From Phenylobacterium sp. CCH9-H3 (GTDB lineage Bacteria; Pseudomonadota; Alphaproteobacteria; Caulobacterales; Caulobacteraceae), in the NCBI RefSeq assembly GCF_001557235.1, contig NZ_LSJI01000102.1, forward strand, positions 1 to 31,572: a stretch of 31,572 nucleotides of DNA, in the 5' to 3' direction. The position numbers were made by a program, and so were the translations under genes. Below the pieces are notes generated by a model, which saw nothing but the letters and a program-made list of their open reading frames with translations, was not told the origin of the DNA and ran no database searches. This document shows, one piece after another, positions 7,936-14,624 of this stretch. Each line of letters starts with the position of its first letter. The first letter of the stretch is position 1.

Positions 7936-8567
7936 GGGCGCCACTCCAGGAAGCCGGCCAGGATGTTCAGGCCGGCGGCTTGTGATTTTTCGGGGTGGAA
8001 CTGCACCCCGGCGAGGTTGTCCCGGGCCACGGCCGCAGGGAACCGTCCGCCGTGGTCCACATAGGCCGCCACGTCGCGCGAGTCTTCCGGGAACATGGCG
8101 AAGGAGTGGGTGAAATAGACCGGCAGGCCCGCTTTTGGCCCGGCGAACATCGACAGGTCGGACACGACGTCCAGGGTGTTCCAGCCCATGTGCGGCACTT
8201 TCAGTGCGGGGTCGGACGGCTTGATCCGGCGTACGTCGGCCTCGATCCAGCCCAGGCCCGGTGTCTCGCCGAACTCCAGGCCGCGGGTGGCCATCAGCTG
8301 CATGCCCACGCAGATGCCGAGGAACGGGACGCCTCGGGCCTTCACCGCGGCGGCCATGGCCTCGATGACCCCGTCGCGCTCGCTGAGCGCGGCCATACAG
8401 GCCGCGAAGGCGCCGACGCCCGGCAGGACGATGCGGTCAGCCCGGGCCACCGTGTCCGGATCGTTGGTCACGACGATGTCCGCGGTCCCGGCCGCGGCGC
8501 GGACCAGGGCTTTTTCGGCCGAGCGAAGGTTGCCCGACCCGTAGTCGATCAGGGCGACGCTCTGCAT
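7932..8567 (-). CDS. hisH: Imidazole glycerol phosphate synthase, glutaminase subunit
   Basis: A class I glutamine amidotransferase that supplies ammonia to HisF. The protein of 211 residues begins [14 protein letters not shown], contains VLPGVGAF (oxyanion/structural loop), the nucleophile elbow [11 protein letters not shown] with Cys86, and the His-Glu of the triad in VQFHPEKSQ near the C-terminus, ending FLEWRP. Its stop overlaps the hisA start. An 11-base gap separates it from the upstream hisB. Confidence 0.96.
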   Translation of the reverse strand: MQSVALIDYGSGNLRSAEKALVRAAAGTADIVVTNDPDTVARADRIVLPGVGAFAACMAALSERDGVIEAMAAAVKARGVPFLGICVGMQLMATRGLEFGETPGLGWIEADVRRIKPSDPALKVPHMGWNTLDVVSDLSMFAGPKAGLPVYFTHSFAMFPEDSRDVAAYVDHGGRFPAAVARDNLAGVQFHPEKSQAAGLNILAGFLEWRP

Positions 8568-8578
8568 AGGATGGATCC

Positions 8579-9169
8579 TTAGAGCACGCCCTTGGTGGAG
8601 GGGGCGTGGCCGTGGGTCTTGGGGTCGATCTCCACCGCCTGGCGGACCGCCCGGGCGAGGGCCTTGAAGCCGCTCTCGGCGATGTGGTGGCTATTCGCCC
8701 CGTAGAGGGTCTCCAGGTGCACGCAGGCGCCGCCGTTCATGGCGAAGGCGTGGTGGAATTCCTTGAACAGCTCGGTATCCATGTCGCCGACCTTGGGCGT
8801 CCGGAACTCCACCTTCCAGATCAGGTAGGGGCGGTTCGAGAAGTCGATGGCGCAGCGGCTTAGGGTCTCGTCCATCGGGATGTAGGCGTGCCCGAAGCGG
8901 CGGATGCCCTTGAAGCCGTCCAGGGCCTGCTTGATCGCCTGGCCCAGGACGATGCCGGTGTCCTCCACCGTGTGATGCATGTCGATGTGCAGGTCGCCCT
9001 TGGTCTCGACCTCGATGTCGATCCCGCCGTGGCGGGCGAAGCTGTCCAGCATGTGGTCGAAGAAGCCGATCCCGGTCGAGACCTTGGCATTGCCCACACC
9101 GTCCAGGTCCACGGCCACGCGGATCTGGGTCTCCTTGGTGTTGCGGACGACTTCGGCCTTGCGGCTCAT
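8579..9169 (-). CDS. hisB: Imidazoleglycerol-phosphate dehydratase
   Basis: A Mn-dependent dehydratase making imidazole acetol phosphate; 196 residues, the monofunctional form without the histidinol-phosphatase domain. Visible features are the duplicated metal-binding His motifs: [16 protein letters not shown], then [40 protein letters not shown], and in the second half [29 protein letters not shown]. The open frame extends far upstream as an antisense shadow of the kinase gene. ATG 9169 is the correct start by family N-terminus ([16 protein letters not shown]) and by its 2-base gap to the upstream stop. Confidence 0.96.
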   Translation of the reverse strand: MSRKAEVVRNTKETQIRVAVDLDGVGNAKVSTGIGFFDHMLDSFARHGGIDIEVETKGDLHIDMHHTVEDTGIVLGQAIKQALDGFKGIRRFGHAYIPMDETLSRCAIDFSNRPYLIWKVEFRTPKVGDMDTELFKEFHHAFAMNGGACVHLETLYGANSHHIAESGFKALARAVRQAVEIDPKTHGHAPSTKGVL

Positions 9170-9171
9170 CC

Positions 9172-10161
9172 TTAAAGTCCCTTGGAGGCGGCCAGGTCCT
9201 TGAGGGAAACCTGCGGCCGCGGCCCGTAGTGCGAGATCACCTCGGCCGCCGCGAGCGAGGCCAGCCGGCCGCAGTCGTGCAGCGACCGCCCCTGGGAGAG
9301 ACCGAAGAGGAACCCGGCCGCGTATTGGTCGCCCGCGCCGGTGGTGTCCACGACTTTTTCCACAGGCTCGGCGGCAATGTGCAGGGTCTCGCCCTTGGAG
9401 AGCACGACCGAGCCCTTTTCGCTGCGGGTGACGGCGGCCAGGTCGCAGTGGCGCAGCAGCTGCTCGCAGGCCTCGTCGAAGTCGGCGGTCTCGTACAGCG
9501 CCAGCAGCTCCGCCTCGTTGGCGAACAGGATGTCCACTTGGTTCTCGATGAAGCCGCGCAGGCCGCCGCGGTGGCGCTCGACCACGAAGCTGTCCGACAG
9601 CGTCAGGGCGATCTTGCGGCCGGCGCCATGGGCCAGGGCCGCCGCCTTGGCGAAGGCGCGCCGCGCGGCCTCGGCGTCGAACAGGTAGCCTTCGAGGTAG
9701 ACCACCTTGGAGGCCTCGACGGTCTCCCGGTCCACGTCCTCGTCGGTGAATTCCACCGAGGCGCCCAGGAAGGTGCACATGGTGCGCTGCGCGTCGGGGG
9801 TCACGTTGATCATCGAGACGGCGGTGGCCGGCCCGCCCACCAGGGGCTTGTTCTCGAACCGGGCCCCGATGGCGCGCATGTCGTGCGCGAACACCCGGCC
9901 CAGCTGGTCGTCGGCCACCTTGCCCATGAAGGCGCCCTTGCCGCCGAAGCTGGCCAGGCCCGCGATGGTGTTGGCCGCCGAGCCGCCCGAGGCCTCCACC
10001 GCCTGGGCCATCTTCGAATAGAGCGCGGCGCTGGCCTTGGGATCGACCAGCATCATGGCGCCCTTGGTCAGGCCGTTCTCCGCCAGGAAGGCGTCCGTGG
10101 CCGGCGCGATCACGTCGACGATGGCGTTGCCGATCGCGGCGACGTCGTAAAGCTCGGGCAT
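9172..10161 (-). CDS. PfkB-family kinase, adenosine-kinase-like
   Basis: A 329-residue ribokinase-fold kinase. It has the N-terminal [15 protein letters not shown], the [16 protein letters not shown] motif (PfkB signature 1, di-Gly hinge), and the C-terminal [17 protein letters not shown] signature 2 with the anion hole and catalytic Asp. The overall pattern ([15 protein letters not shown], the Cys/Thr-rich middle) is closest to the bacterial adenosine-kinase-like/sugar-kinase group; substrate assignment is inference. It is the first gene of the his operon, two bases before hisB. A nucleoside kinase would make sense there, since HisF releases AICAR that is salvaged into purines, but this is not shown. 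Confidence 0.85.
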   Translation of the reverse strand: MPELYDVAAIGNAIVDVIAPATDAFLAENGLTKGAMMLVDPKASAALYSKMAQAVEASGGSAANTIAGLASFGGKGAFMGKVADDQLGRVFAHDMRAIGARFENKPLVGGPATAVSMINVTPDAQRTMCTFLGASVEFTDEDVDRETVEASKVVYLEGYLFDAEAARRAFAKAAALAHGAGRKIALTLSDSFVVERHRGGLRGFIENQVDILFANEAELLALYETADFDEACEQLLRHCDLAAVTRSEKGSVVLSKGETLHIAAEPVEKVVDTTGAGDQYAAGFLFGLSQGRSLHDCGRLASLAAAEVISHYGPRPQVSLKDLAASKGL

Positions 10162-10220
10162 TGCTGGCGGAATTCCGTTCGGCGGATGTCGGGCTGGGCC
10201 TTACAGGCTCACCCTCCCAC

Positions 10221-10260
10221 TGTCATCCCGGTTTCGGCGGCCGCCGGCGTGGCCGGAAAG
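10221..10260. repeat. Degenerate copy of TCATCCCGGTTT repeat
   Basis: TCATCCCGGTTTCGGCGG begins at 10223, matching the outer half of the repeat arms at 17722-17860 and then diverging. A small CGGCGGCCGCCG palindrome and TTTCGG/CCGGAAA ends allow a hairpin. It lies in the 174-base gap between the divergent kinase gene and the metal-binding hydrolase. Otherwise I see no convincing promoter boxes in that gap. Confidence 0.45.
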
Positions 10261-10335
10261 GACGCACGTTTGGCGTTTTGCCTCATCGCGTCACGGCCTA
10301 GTTTCGGGCGCCCGCGTTCCCCCAGTGAGCTTTCC

Positions 10336-11430
10336 ATGACCAGTTTCGCCCGCCGAACCTTTCTTGGCCTCGGCGCTTGCGCCTGCCTGGCGGCCGCGTC
10401 CGGCGTCCTCGCCCAGACGGGACCGGGCCCCTACGTCTGCCCACCGTGCGACTGCCCTATGCACGACCGGGATTTCGATGCGCCGGGGAAATGCCCCGCC
10501 TGCGGGATGACGCTCATCCCCAAGACCGCCGCGCCGCCGTTCGAGCCGAAGAGCCTCGCGGCGGGGACCGGCGCGTTCCTGACCCGGGGTGGCAAGGGCC
10601 GCGAGGCGAAGCGCATCACGGTCCATTACCATCGCCCGGCGTCGTTCACGCCAGGCTCGCCCGTGCTGCTGGTGCTGCCCGGCGCGGGCCGCAACGCCGG
10701 CCCGTATCTTGAGCCCTGGATCGCTACCTCGGACGCCCGGGGCGTGCTGGTCGCAGCGCTGGGCTATCCCGAGGCGGACTGGGACTTCGCCGCCTATCAG
10801 ATGGGTGGGGTGATCCGGAACCTCGCGATCGACATGGCGCGAAACACCTCGAGCAAGCCGGGTGTCGTGCGTCTGCGCGACGAGGACATCCGCTTCGAGG
10901 TGGAGCGGGATCCGGCGGCCTGGCTCTTCGCGGACTTCGATCGGATCTTCGCGCTGCTCGCCGCCGCCACGGGGTCGCGGGCCCTCGCCTACGACCTCTT
11001 CGGCCACTCGGCGGGCGGACAGATCCTGAGCCGGCTGCCGCTGTTTCGGCCGCAGTCGAAGGCCGACCGCATCGTCGCGGCGAACGCGGGCCTCTACACC
11101 CAGCCGTCGTTCGAGGTCGCGCCGCCGTTCGGCCTGAAGGGCGCGGGCGTCACGCCGGATACGCTGAAGGCCGGCCTGGCGGCGCGCCTGACCCTACTGT
11201 TGGGCGAGGCCGACAACGACGGCGAGGCAGGCGGCACTCAGCTACACACGCCGATCGCCGACCGCTTTGGCGACACGCGCCTGGAACGCGGCCGCTACGT
11301 CTTTGCGGCCGGAAAGGCCCAGGCCGAGGCGATGCGTACGCCGTTCGGATGGACGCTGCAGACCGTTCCGGGCGTCGGCCACGAGTTCCGCCCCATGAGC
11401 CGGGCGGCGGCCGCGCTGCTGTACGGCTGA
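10336..11430 (+). CDS. Exported alpha/beta hydrolase with N-terminal Cys-rich heavy-metal-binding module
   Basis: The 364-residue product opens with a Tat-like signal (ARRTFLGLG, hydrophobic core, likely cleavage after VLA-26). A compact metal-binding motif follows: Cys35-x2-Cys38-x-Cys40-P-M-His43, then PGKCPACGM with Cys53 and Cys56. It resembles the HMBD module (CPMH...PGKCPxCGM) found in copper/silver efflux proteins. From ~95 the protein is an alpha/beta hydrolase: SPVLLVLPGAGRNA, the nucleophile elbow GHSAGG with Ser225, a probable acid in LLGEADND, and His in VPGVGHEF. It ends exactly where the convergent yjfM-like gene ends. The substrate is unknown. The frame is open far upstream, but only antisense to the kinase; ATG 10336 begins the signal peptide. 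Confidence 0.85.
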   Translation: MTSFARRTFLGLGACACLAAASGVLAQTGPGPYVCPPCDCPMHDRDFDAPGKCPACGMTLIPKTAAPPFEPKSLAAGTGAFLTRGGKGREAKRITVHYHRPASFTPGSPVLLVLPGAGRNAGPYLEPWIATSDARGVLVAALGYPEADWDFAAYQMGGVIRNLAIDMARNTSSKPGVVRLRDEDIRFEVERDPAAWLFADFDRIFALLAAATGSRALAYDLFGHSAGGQILSRLPLFRPQSKADRIVAANAGLYTQPSFEVAPPFGLKGAGVTPDTLKAGLAARLTLLLGEADNDGEAGGTQLHTPIADRFGDTRLERGRYVFAAGKAQAEAMRTPFGWTLQTVPGVGHEFRPMSRAAAALLYG

Positions 11431-12036
11431 TCAGCCCCCCCAGCTCTTGCCGCTGGAATAGCTGCGGCTGGCCATGCGGCCGCCGAAGCCGCCGCGGCTG
11501 ATGACGGAGGAGCGGGTCATGACCTTGTCGGGGCCGCGGGCGAGGTCCGGCGGATCGAAGCCGCGCTGGCCGATGCGGGTTCGGCCGGTGGAATAGTCGG
11601 TCCAGACGCGGCCGCCGTTCGGGGTGTAGAAGCCGCCGTCCCGCCAGTCGCGGTAGAGGCCGCGGCCGCCCCAGCCGCCGTCCAGCATCTGGCCGACCAC
11701 GAAGCCGGCCACCAGCGGCCCCCAGAACGAGCCCTGGCCGTTCACGCTGGAGCGCGGGACGCACTGGCCCGGGCCGTAGACGTCCTCGCAGGTCTTGGAG
11801 TCGGCGTAGCGGGCCTCGGCGTTCTCGTCGTCCTTGGCGTTCTTCTGGGCCGTTTCGCAGGCGCTGTCCGGCACCTCGTTCTTGTCGAGGCACTCCTGCA
11901 GCGACTGGTAGGCGTAGGCGTCGGTGGGCTTACCCTGGTCGGTGACGGCTTCGGCGGGGCTGTCGCCGCAGGCGGTGAGCGAGACGCCGCCCGCCGCCAT
12001 CAGGGTGGTGAGCACCAGTTTGCGGGAACGCTTCAT
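11431..12036 (-). CDS. yjfM: DUF1190 lipoprotein (YjfM/YgiB family)
   Basis: A 201-residue protein with a lipoprotein signal (basic MKRSRK, hydrophobic stretch, LTAC with Cys23). The mature part begins with an acidic, Cys-containing region (YQSLQECLDKNEVPDSACETA, then CEDVYGPGQCVP), followed by a Gly/Trp/Arg-rich C-terminal tail (GGWGGRGLY, SRGGFGGR). This Cys-pair plus Gly-rich layout is characteristic of DUF1190. Function is unknown; E. coli relatives are YgiB and YjfM. It is the last gene of the leftward operon, 4 bases after the DUF350 gene, and its stop abuts the stop of the convergent hydrolase with no spacer (TGATCA). Confidence 0.82.
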   Translation of the reverse strand: MKRSRKLVLTTLMAAGGVSLTACGDSPAEAVTDQGKPTDAYAYQSLQECLDKNEVPDSACETAQKNAKDDENAEARYADSKTCEDVYGPGQCVPRSSVNGQGSFWGPLVAGFVVGQMLDGGWGGRGLYRDWRDGGFYTPNGGRVWTDYSTGRTRIGQRGFDPPDLARGPDKVMTRSSVISRGGFGGRMASRSYSSGKSWGG

Positions 12037-12040
12037 GGCC

Positions 12041-12460
12041 TTACGCCGTCATGCAGGCGGCGTTCAGGATGCCGACCGCGAGCGAGATCGAGAGCAGGTA
12101 GAGGGCCGTGGACATCTCGCCGCGCTCGATGCGGGCCGAGACGTCGGGCAGGGCCACGCGGCGGACCACCCAGAAGGTCACGATCTGGATCACGCCGGCC
12201 AGGATCGCCCAGGCCACGAACTCGGGCAGGGTCGCGGTGTGCGCCAGGGCCGAGGCCAGCGGAATGACGTAGCCCAGCAGCGCCCCGCCCAAGGCGACGG
12301 CCGCGGCCATGTTGCCGGACCGGATCAGGGCCCCCTCGTCGTGCGGCGTTATCCAGCGGTAGATGGCCTTGAAGATCAGAGTGAAGCCGCCGGCGGCGAG
12401 GAACGCCAGGGCGAAGCTGAGCGCCCCGGCGGCGAAGGTGGCGGGATCGAATGCGATCAT
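12041..12460 (-). CDS. yjfL: DUF350 (UPF0719) four-helix membrane protein, YjfL-like
   Basis: A 139-residue integral membrane protein with four predicted hydrophobic helices (~8-32, 49-70, 78-100, 117-137). IRSGNMAAAVALGGALLGYVIPLASA in the middle (key residues G-N-x-A-A-A-x-x-x-G-A-L-L-G) is the DUF350 signature; the last helix region LLSISLAVGILNAACM is also typical. The family often occurs as tandem repeats; this is a single copy, as in E. coli YjfL. The biochemical role is unknown. It overlaps the upstream DUF2491 gene by 4 bases (ATGA), indicating coupling. A shadow frame on the same strand that is slightly longer is rejected. Confidence 0.85.
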   Translation of the reverse strand: MIAFDPATFAAGALSFALAFLAAGGFTLIFKAIYRWITPHDEGALIRSGNMAAAVALGGALLGYVIPLASALAHTATLPEFVAWAILAGVIQIVTFWVVRRVALPDVSARIERGEMSTALYLLSISLAVGILNAACMTA

Positions 12461-13101
12461 GCTTCGAATTCTCCAACGTTCAGCGGAATGCCGACCATGA
12501 TCTCATGAGTCAGGTCCCCGCCCTCAGGCTCCATTTCGATCGCCAGCAGGAGCTCGCGCCCCTCGCCCGGCAGATCGCGCGCGAAAAGCATGCAGGTCTG
12601 GTAGATGCGGCGCACATGCCGGCCTTCGCGATCGTCGAACACCTCTTCCCAGAAACTGACCGGGTCCTGGCGTTCGTCCACGTCGCCGAACCAGAACCGG
12701 CGGTACTCGGGCAGGTCGTCGTGGGCGAAGGTGCGGGCGCGCAGCCGGTCGCCCCACTGCCGCCGCGCGCGGGCGTCGGCCGGATAGGCGCTGGCCCAGG
12801 GCACGAAGAGCGTGAAGTCGTCCGCCCCAAGGCCCTCGGGATCGGGGCTGACCATCTGCAGCATCAGGTCGTCGTCGGTGTAGAAGCGGTGGACGAAGCC
12901 GTCGGCGCCCAGGTCGATCCGCCCCTGGGCCACGATGGGCAGGGCGTCGGCGCGGAGCTGCACCTTGGTGTCGGCGCCATAGCGCCGCCAGGCCAGGGCA
13001 TCGAGCCGTACGCTGCGTCCGATCGTGACGTTGCGCACCACCGGAACGGCCGAGGCTCGCGCCTCGTCCTTGCGTCCGCCGAACAGTCCGCGAAAAATCA
13101 C
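12457..13101 (-). CDS. yjfK: DUF2491 family protein, YjfK-like
   Basis: A 214-residue soluble protein with no signal peptide or membrane helix. The family pattern is visible: IGRSVRLDALAWRRY near the N-terminus, VAQGRIDLGADGFVHRFYTDDD in the middle, and RRIYQTCMLFARDLPGEGRELLLAIEMEPEGGDLTHEIMVGI at the end (key residues Y-x-M-L/F-x-R and E-x-E-x). Function is unknown, but the family travels with PspA/YjfJ, DUF350 and DUF1190. The start is GTG at 13101, preceded by AGGA four bases upstream. It is the first gene of the leftward operon, 25 bases downstream of a perfect-consensus promoter. Confidence 0.83.
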   Translation of the reverse strand: MIFRGLFGGRKDEARASAVPVVRNVTIGRSVRLDALAWRRYGADTKVQLRADALPIVAQGRIDLGADGFVHRFYTDDDLMLQMVSPDPEGLGADDFTLFVPWASAYPADARARRQWGDRLRARTFAHDDLPEYRRFWFGDVDERQDPVSFWEEVFDDREGRHVRRIYQTCMLFARDLPGEGRELLLAIEMEPEGGDLTHEIMVGIPLNVGEFEA

Positions 13102-13125
13102 GTCATCCTGCCTTGTTGGCGCTGG

Positions 13126-13153
13126 ATTATAGTCCCATGTTGCGAGGTGTCAA
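13126..13153 (-). promoter_or_regulatory. Perfect-consensus sigma70-type promoter for yjfKLM
   Basis: On the minus strand, TTGACA (13153-13148) and TATAAT (13131-13126) are both exact consensus hexamers, separated by 16 bases. The predicted transcript would begin near 13119 and enter the GTG start at 13101. Exact consensus at both boxes is very unusual in DNA this GC-rich. It suggests a strong housekeeping promoter that needs to be held down by a repressor, for which the adjoining palindrome is a candidate. Confidence 0.8.
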
Positions 13154-13167
13154 ACATACGCGTATGT
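13154..13167. promoter_or_regulatory. 14-bp perfect palindrome, candidate operator
   Basis: ACATACGCGTATGT is a perfect palindrome. It directly abuts the upstream edge of the yjfK -35 box (13148-13153) and ends 9 bases before the yjfI ATG at 13177. A dimeric regulator bound here could touch RNA polymerase on the leftward promoter and block the rightward one. The N-terminal segment of YjfI itself looks like a ribbon-helix-helix domain, so self-binding is the simplest hypothesis. Confidence 0.6.
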
Positions 13168-13176
13168 GTACCATGA

Positions 13177-13842
13177 ATGCGTAGGCCGAAGGACAAGGCG
13201 GCGGGCCTGAGCCCCGCGGAACGGACCCGGCTCTGGCGCGAGGAGCGCCAGCGCCTGGGGCTCGTGAAGCTTGAGCTCTGGGTTCCCCCGGCGGCCAAGT
13301 CGGATGTCCAGGCCGCAGCAAGAGCCATTATCACAGCGTCGAGCCGCGGACCGGCGCTGATGAAGAACCCAGACCCTCCGCAGGGACCTTTCCAGATGGA
13401 CCATGTCATCGACACCGATTGGTCGGTGCAGAGTCTCGCACAGGCGCTCACCGAAACCCGCCTGCTGCGCGACGGCGAACTGACCGCCCGCGTTCTGGAG
13501 GGGACCGAGCCCGTGCTGCAGATCACCATGCACGAGTTCGGCGACCTGCCGATCTTCCTCTCCGTGGGCGCCGAACAAATCGTCGTGTCCGCCCTGATGT
13601 GGCCTGTGGACGAACAGAAGGACCAGGCGGCGTTCAACGTCTTCCTCCTCAAGGCCCAGAAGCTGGTGCCGCTGTCGAACTTCGGCATCACCACCGTGGC
13701 GGGCCGCGACTACTATGAGATCTTCGGCGAGCTGACCTGCAAGACCACGCTGCAGACGGTGATCATCGAGCTGCGCATGCTGGCCGAGAACGCCATCCGG
13801 GCGGCGGACGAGCTGCGCGAAAACTTCGCCGCCGCGGCCTGA
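13177..13842 (+). CDS. yjfI: DUF2170 protein (YjfI family) with N-terminal ribbon-helix-helix-like segment
   Basis: The 221-residue protein has two parts. Residues ~74-221 form the DUF2170 domain that corresponds to the whole of the ~130-residue E. coli YjfI (key stretches: HEFGDLPIFLSVGAEQIVVSALMWP and VPLSNFGITTVAGRDYYEIFGEL). Residues 1-~70 are an extra basic segment: SPAERTRLWREERQRLG, then a strand-like VKLELWVPP and a helix KSDVQAAARAI, resembling a ribbon-helix-helix DNA-binding fold; that is inference by pattern. ATG 13177 lacks a ribosome binding site. Translation may be leaderless, or start at GTG 13264 or ATG 13396 in the same frame. It heads the operon yjfI-pspA-ATP-grasp. Confidence 0.82.
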   Translation: MRRPKDKAAGLSPAERTRLWREERQRLGLVKLELWVPPAAKSDVQAAARAIITASSRGPALMKNPDPPQGPFQMDHVIDTDWSVQSLAQALTETRLLRDGELTARVLEGTEPVLQITMHEFGDLPIFLSVGAEQIVVSALMWPVDEQKDQAAFNVFLLKAQKLVPLSNFGITTVAGRDYYEIFGELTCKTTLQTVIIELRMLAENAIRAADELRENFAAAA

Positions 13843-13852
13843 GGAACATCCC

Positions 13853-14617
13853 ATGTCGATCTTCACGAAGCTGATCACCCTGTTCCGCGGCACGGCGCAC
13901 GAGGCCGGGGCGGCGGTGGTGGACGCCAACGCCCTGCGCATCCTGGACCAGGAGATCCGCGACGCCGACAACGCCCTGGGCCGCGCCCGGGACGACCTGG
14001 CCACCCTGGTCGCCAAGCGCCGGATGCTGGAGAAGGAGCTGCAGGGCCTGCAGGACATGGCCGCTCGTTACGAAAGCTCGGCCCGGGCGGCGCTGGAAAA
14101 GGGCGACGAGGCCCTGGCCCTGGAAGTGGCCCAACGCATCTCGGAGCTGGAGACCGACGTCGGGACCAAGACGCCGCAGCTCGCCGACATGCGCGCCGCC
14201 GAGGAGCGCATGCACCAGACCATCGCCCAGACCCAGCAGCGGGTGGAGAACCTGCGCCGCGAGATCGACGTGGTGAAGGTGAACGACAGCGTCCAGCGCG
14301 CCCAGGCCGCCGTGGCCAGCCAAGGCGCCGGCGCCGCCTCGCGCCTGGGCTCGGCCGCCGACAGCCTCAAGCGCATCAAGGAGCGCCAGGCGATCGCCGA
14401 CGAGAAGTTCAAGGCCGCCGGAGAGCTGGAGGACCGCCGCACCGGCGCCGACCTGGACGCCAAGCTGAAGGCGGCGGGCATCCTCCCCGGGCACTCGTCG
14501 GCCAACGACGTCCTGGCCCGCCTGAAGGCGCCCAAGCAGGAGCCGCTGCAGATCGAGGCGCCCCGCCTGCAGATCGAGGCCCAGCCCGTGCCGGTCAAGC
14601 GCGACGCGGAGAGCTGA
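13853..14617 (+). CDS. yjfJ: PspA/IM30 family protein (YjfJ-like)
   Basis: A 254-residue coiled-coil protein of the phage-shock/ESCRT-III-like family that binds stressed inner membrane. The N-terminus MSIFTKLITLFRGTAHEAG is the amphipathic membrane-binding helix. Long heptad-rich helices run ~28-185 (LDQEIRDADNAL, KRRMLEKELQGLQ, RISELETD, MHQTIAQTQQRVENLRREID). The C-terminal ~50 residues are a low-complexity extension with a repeated LQIEA motif that ordinary ~222-residue PspA lacks. The ribosome binding site TGAGGA lies just upstream, and the gene follows yjfI by 10 bases. No pspF, pspB or pspC is near, so control probably differs from the classical psp operon. Confidence 0.9.
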   Translation: MSIFTKLITLFRGTAHEAGAAVVDANALRILDQEIRDADNALGRARDDLATLVAKRRMLEKELQGLQDMAARYESSARAALEKGDEALALEVAQRISELETDVGTKTPQLADMRAAEERMHQTIAQTQQRVENLRREIDVVKVNDSVQRAQAAVASQGAGAASRLGSAADSLKRIKERQAIADEKFKAAGELEDRRTGADLDAKLKAAGILPGHSSANDVLARLKAPKQEPLQIEAPRLQIEAQPVPVKRDAES

Positions 14618-14624
14618 GGCTCAG

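Noticed and set aside
9170..9778. N-terminal extension of HisB by ~200 residues
   Set aside because: The extension is an out-of-frame reading of the kinase gene; HisB similarity begins exactly at ATG 9169.
9229..10335. Long plus-strand open frame upstream of the metal-binding hydrolase, giving a 733-residue protein
   Set aside because: It is antisense to the clearly real PfkB kinase; the composition (Gly/His/Gln-rich) is typical of a shadow frame in GC-rich DNA, and the hydrolase has its own signal peptide at ATG 10336.
13173..13184. ATG at 13173 as the yjfI start
   Set aside because: It reads ATG-AAT-GCG-TAG and stops after three codons; the coding frame begins at 13177.
14546..14582. Repeated LQIEA-coding segment at the end of the PspA gene as a DNA repeat
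   Set aside because: It is only two imperfect copies inside a low-complexity protein tail; no wider repeat.
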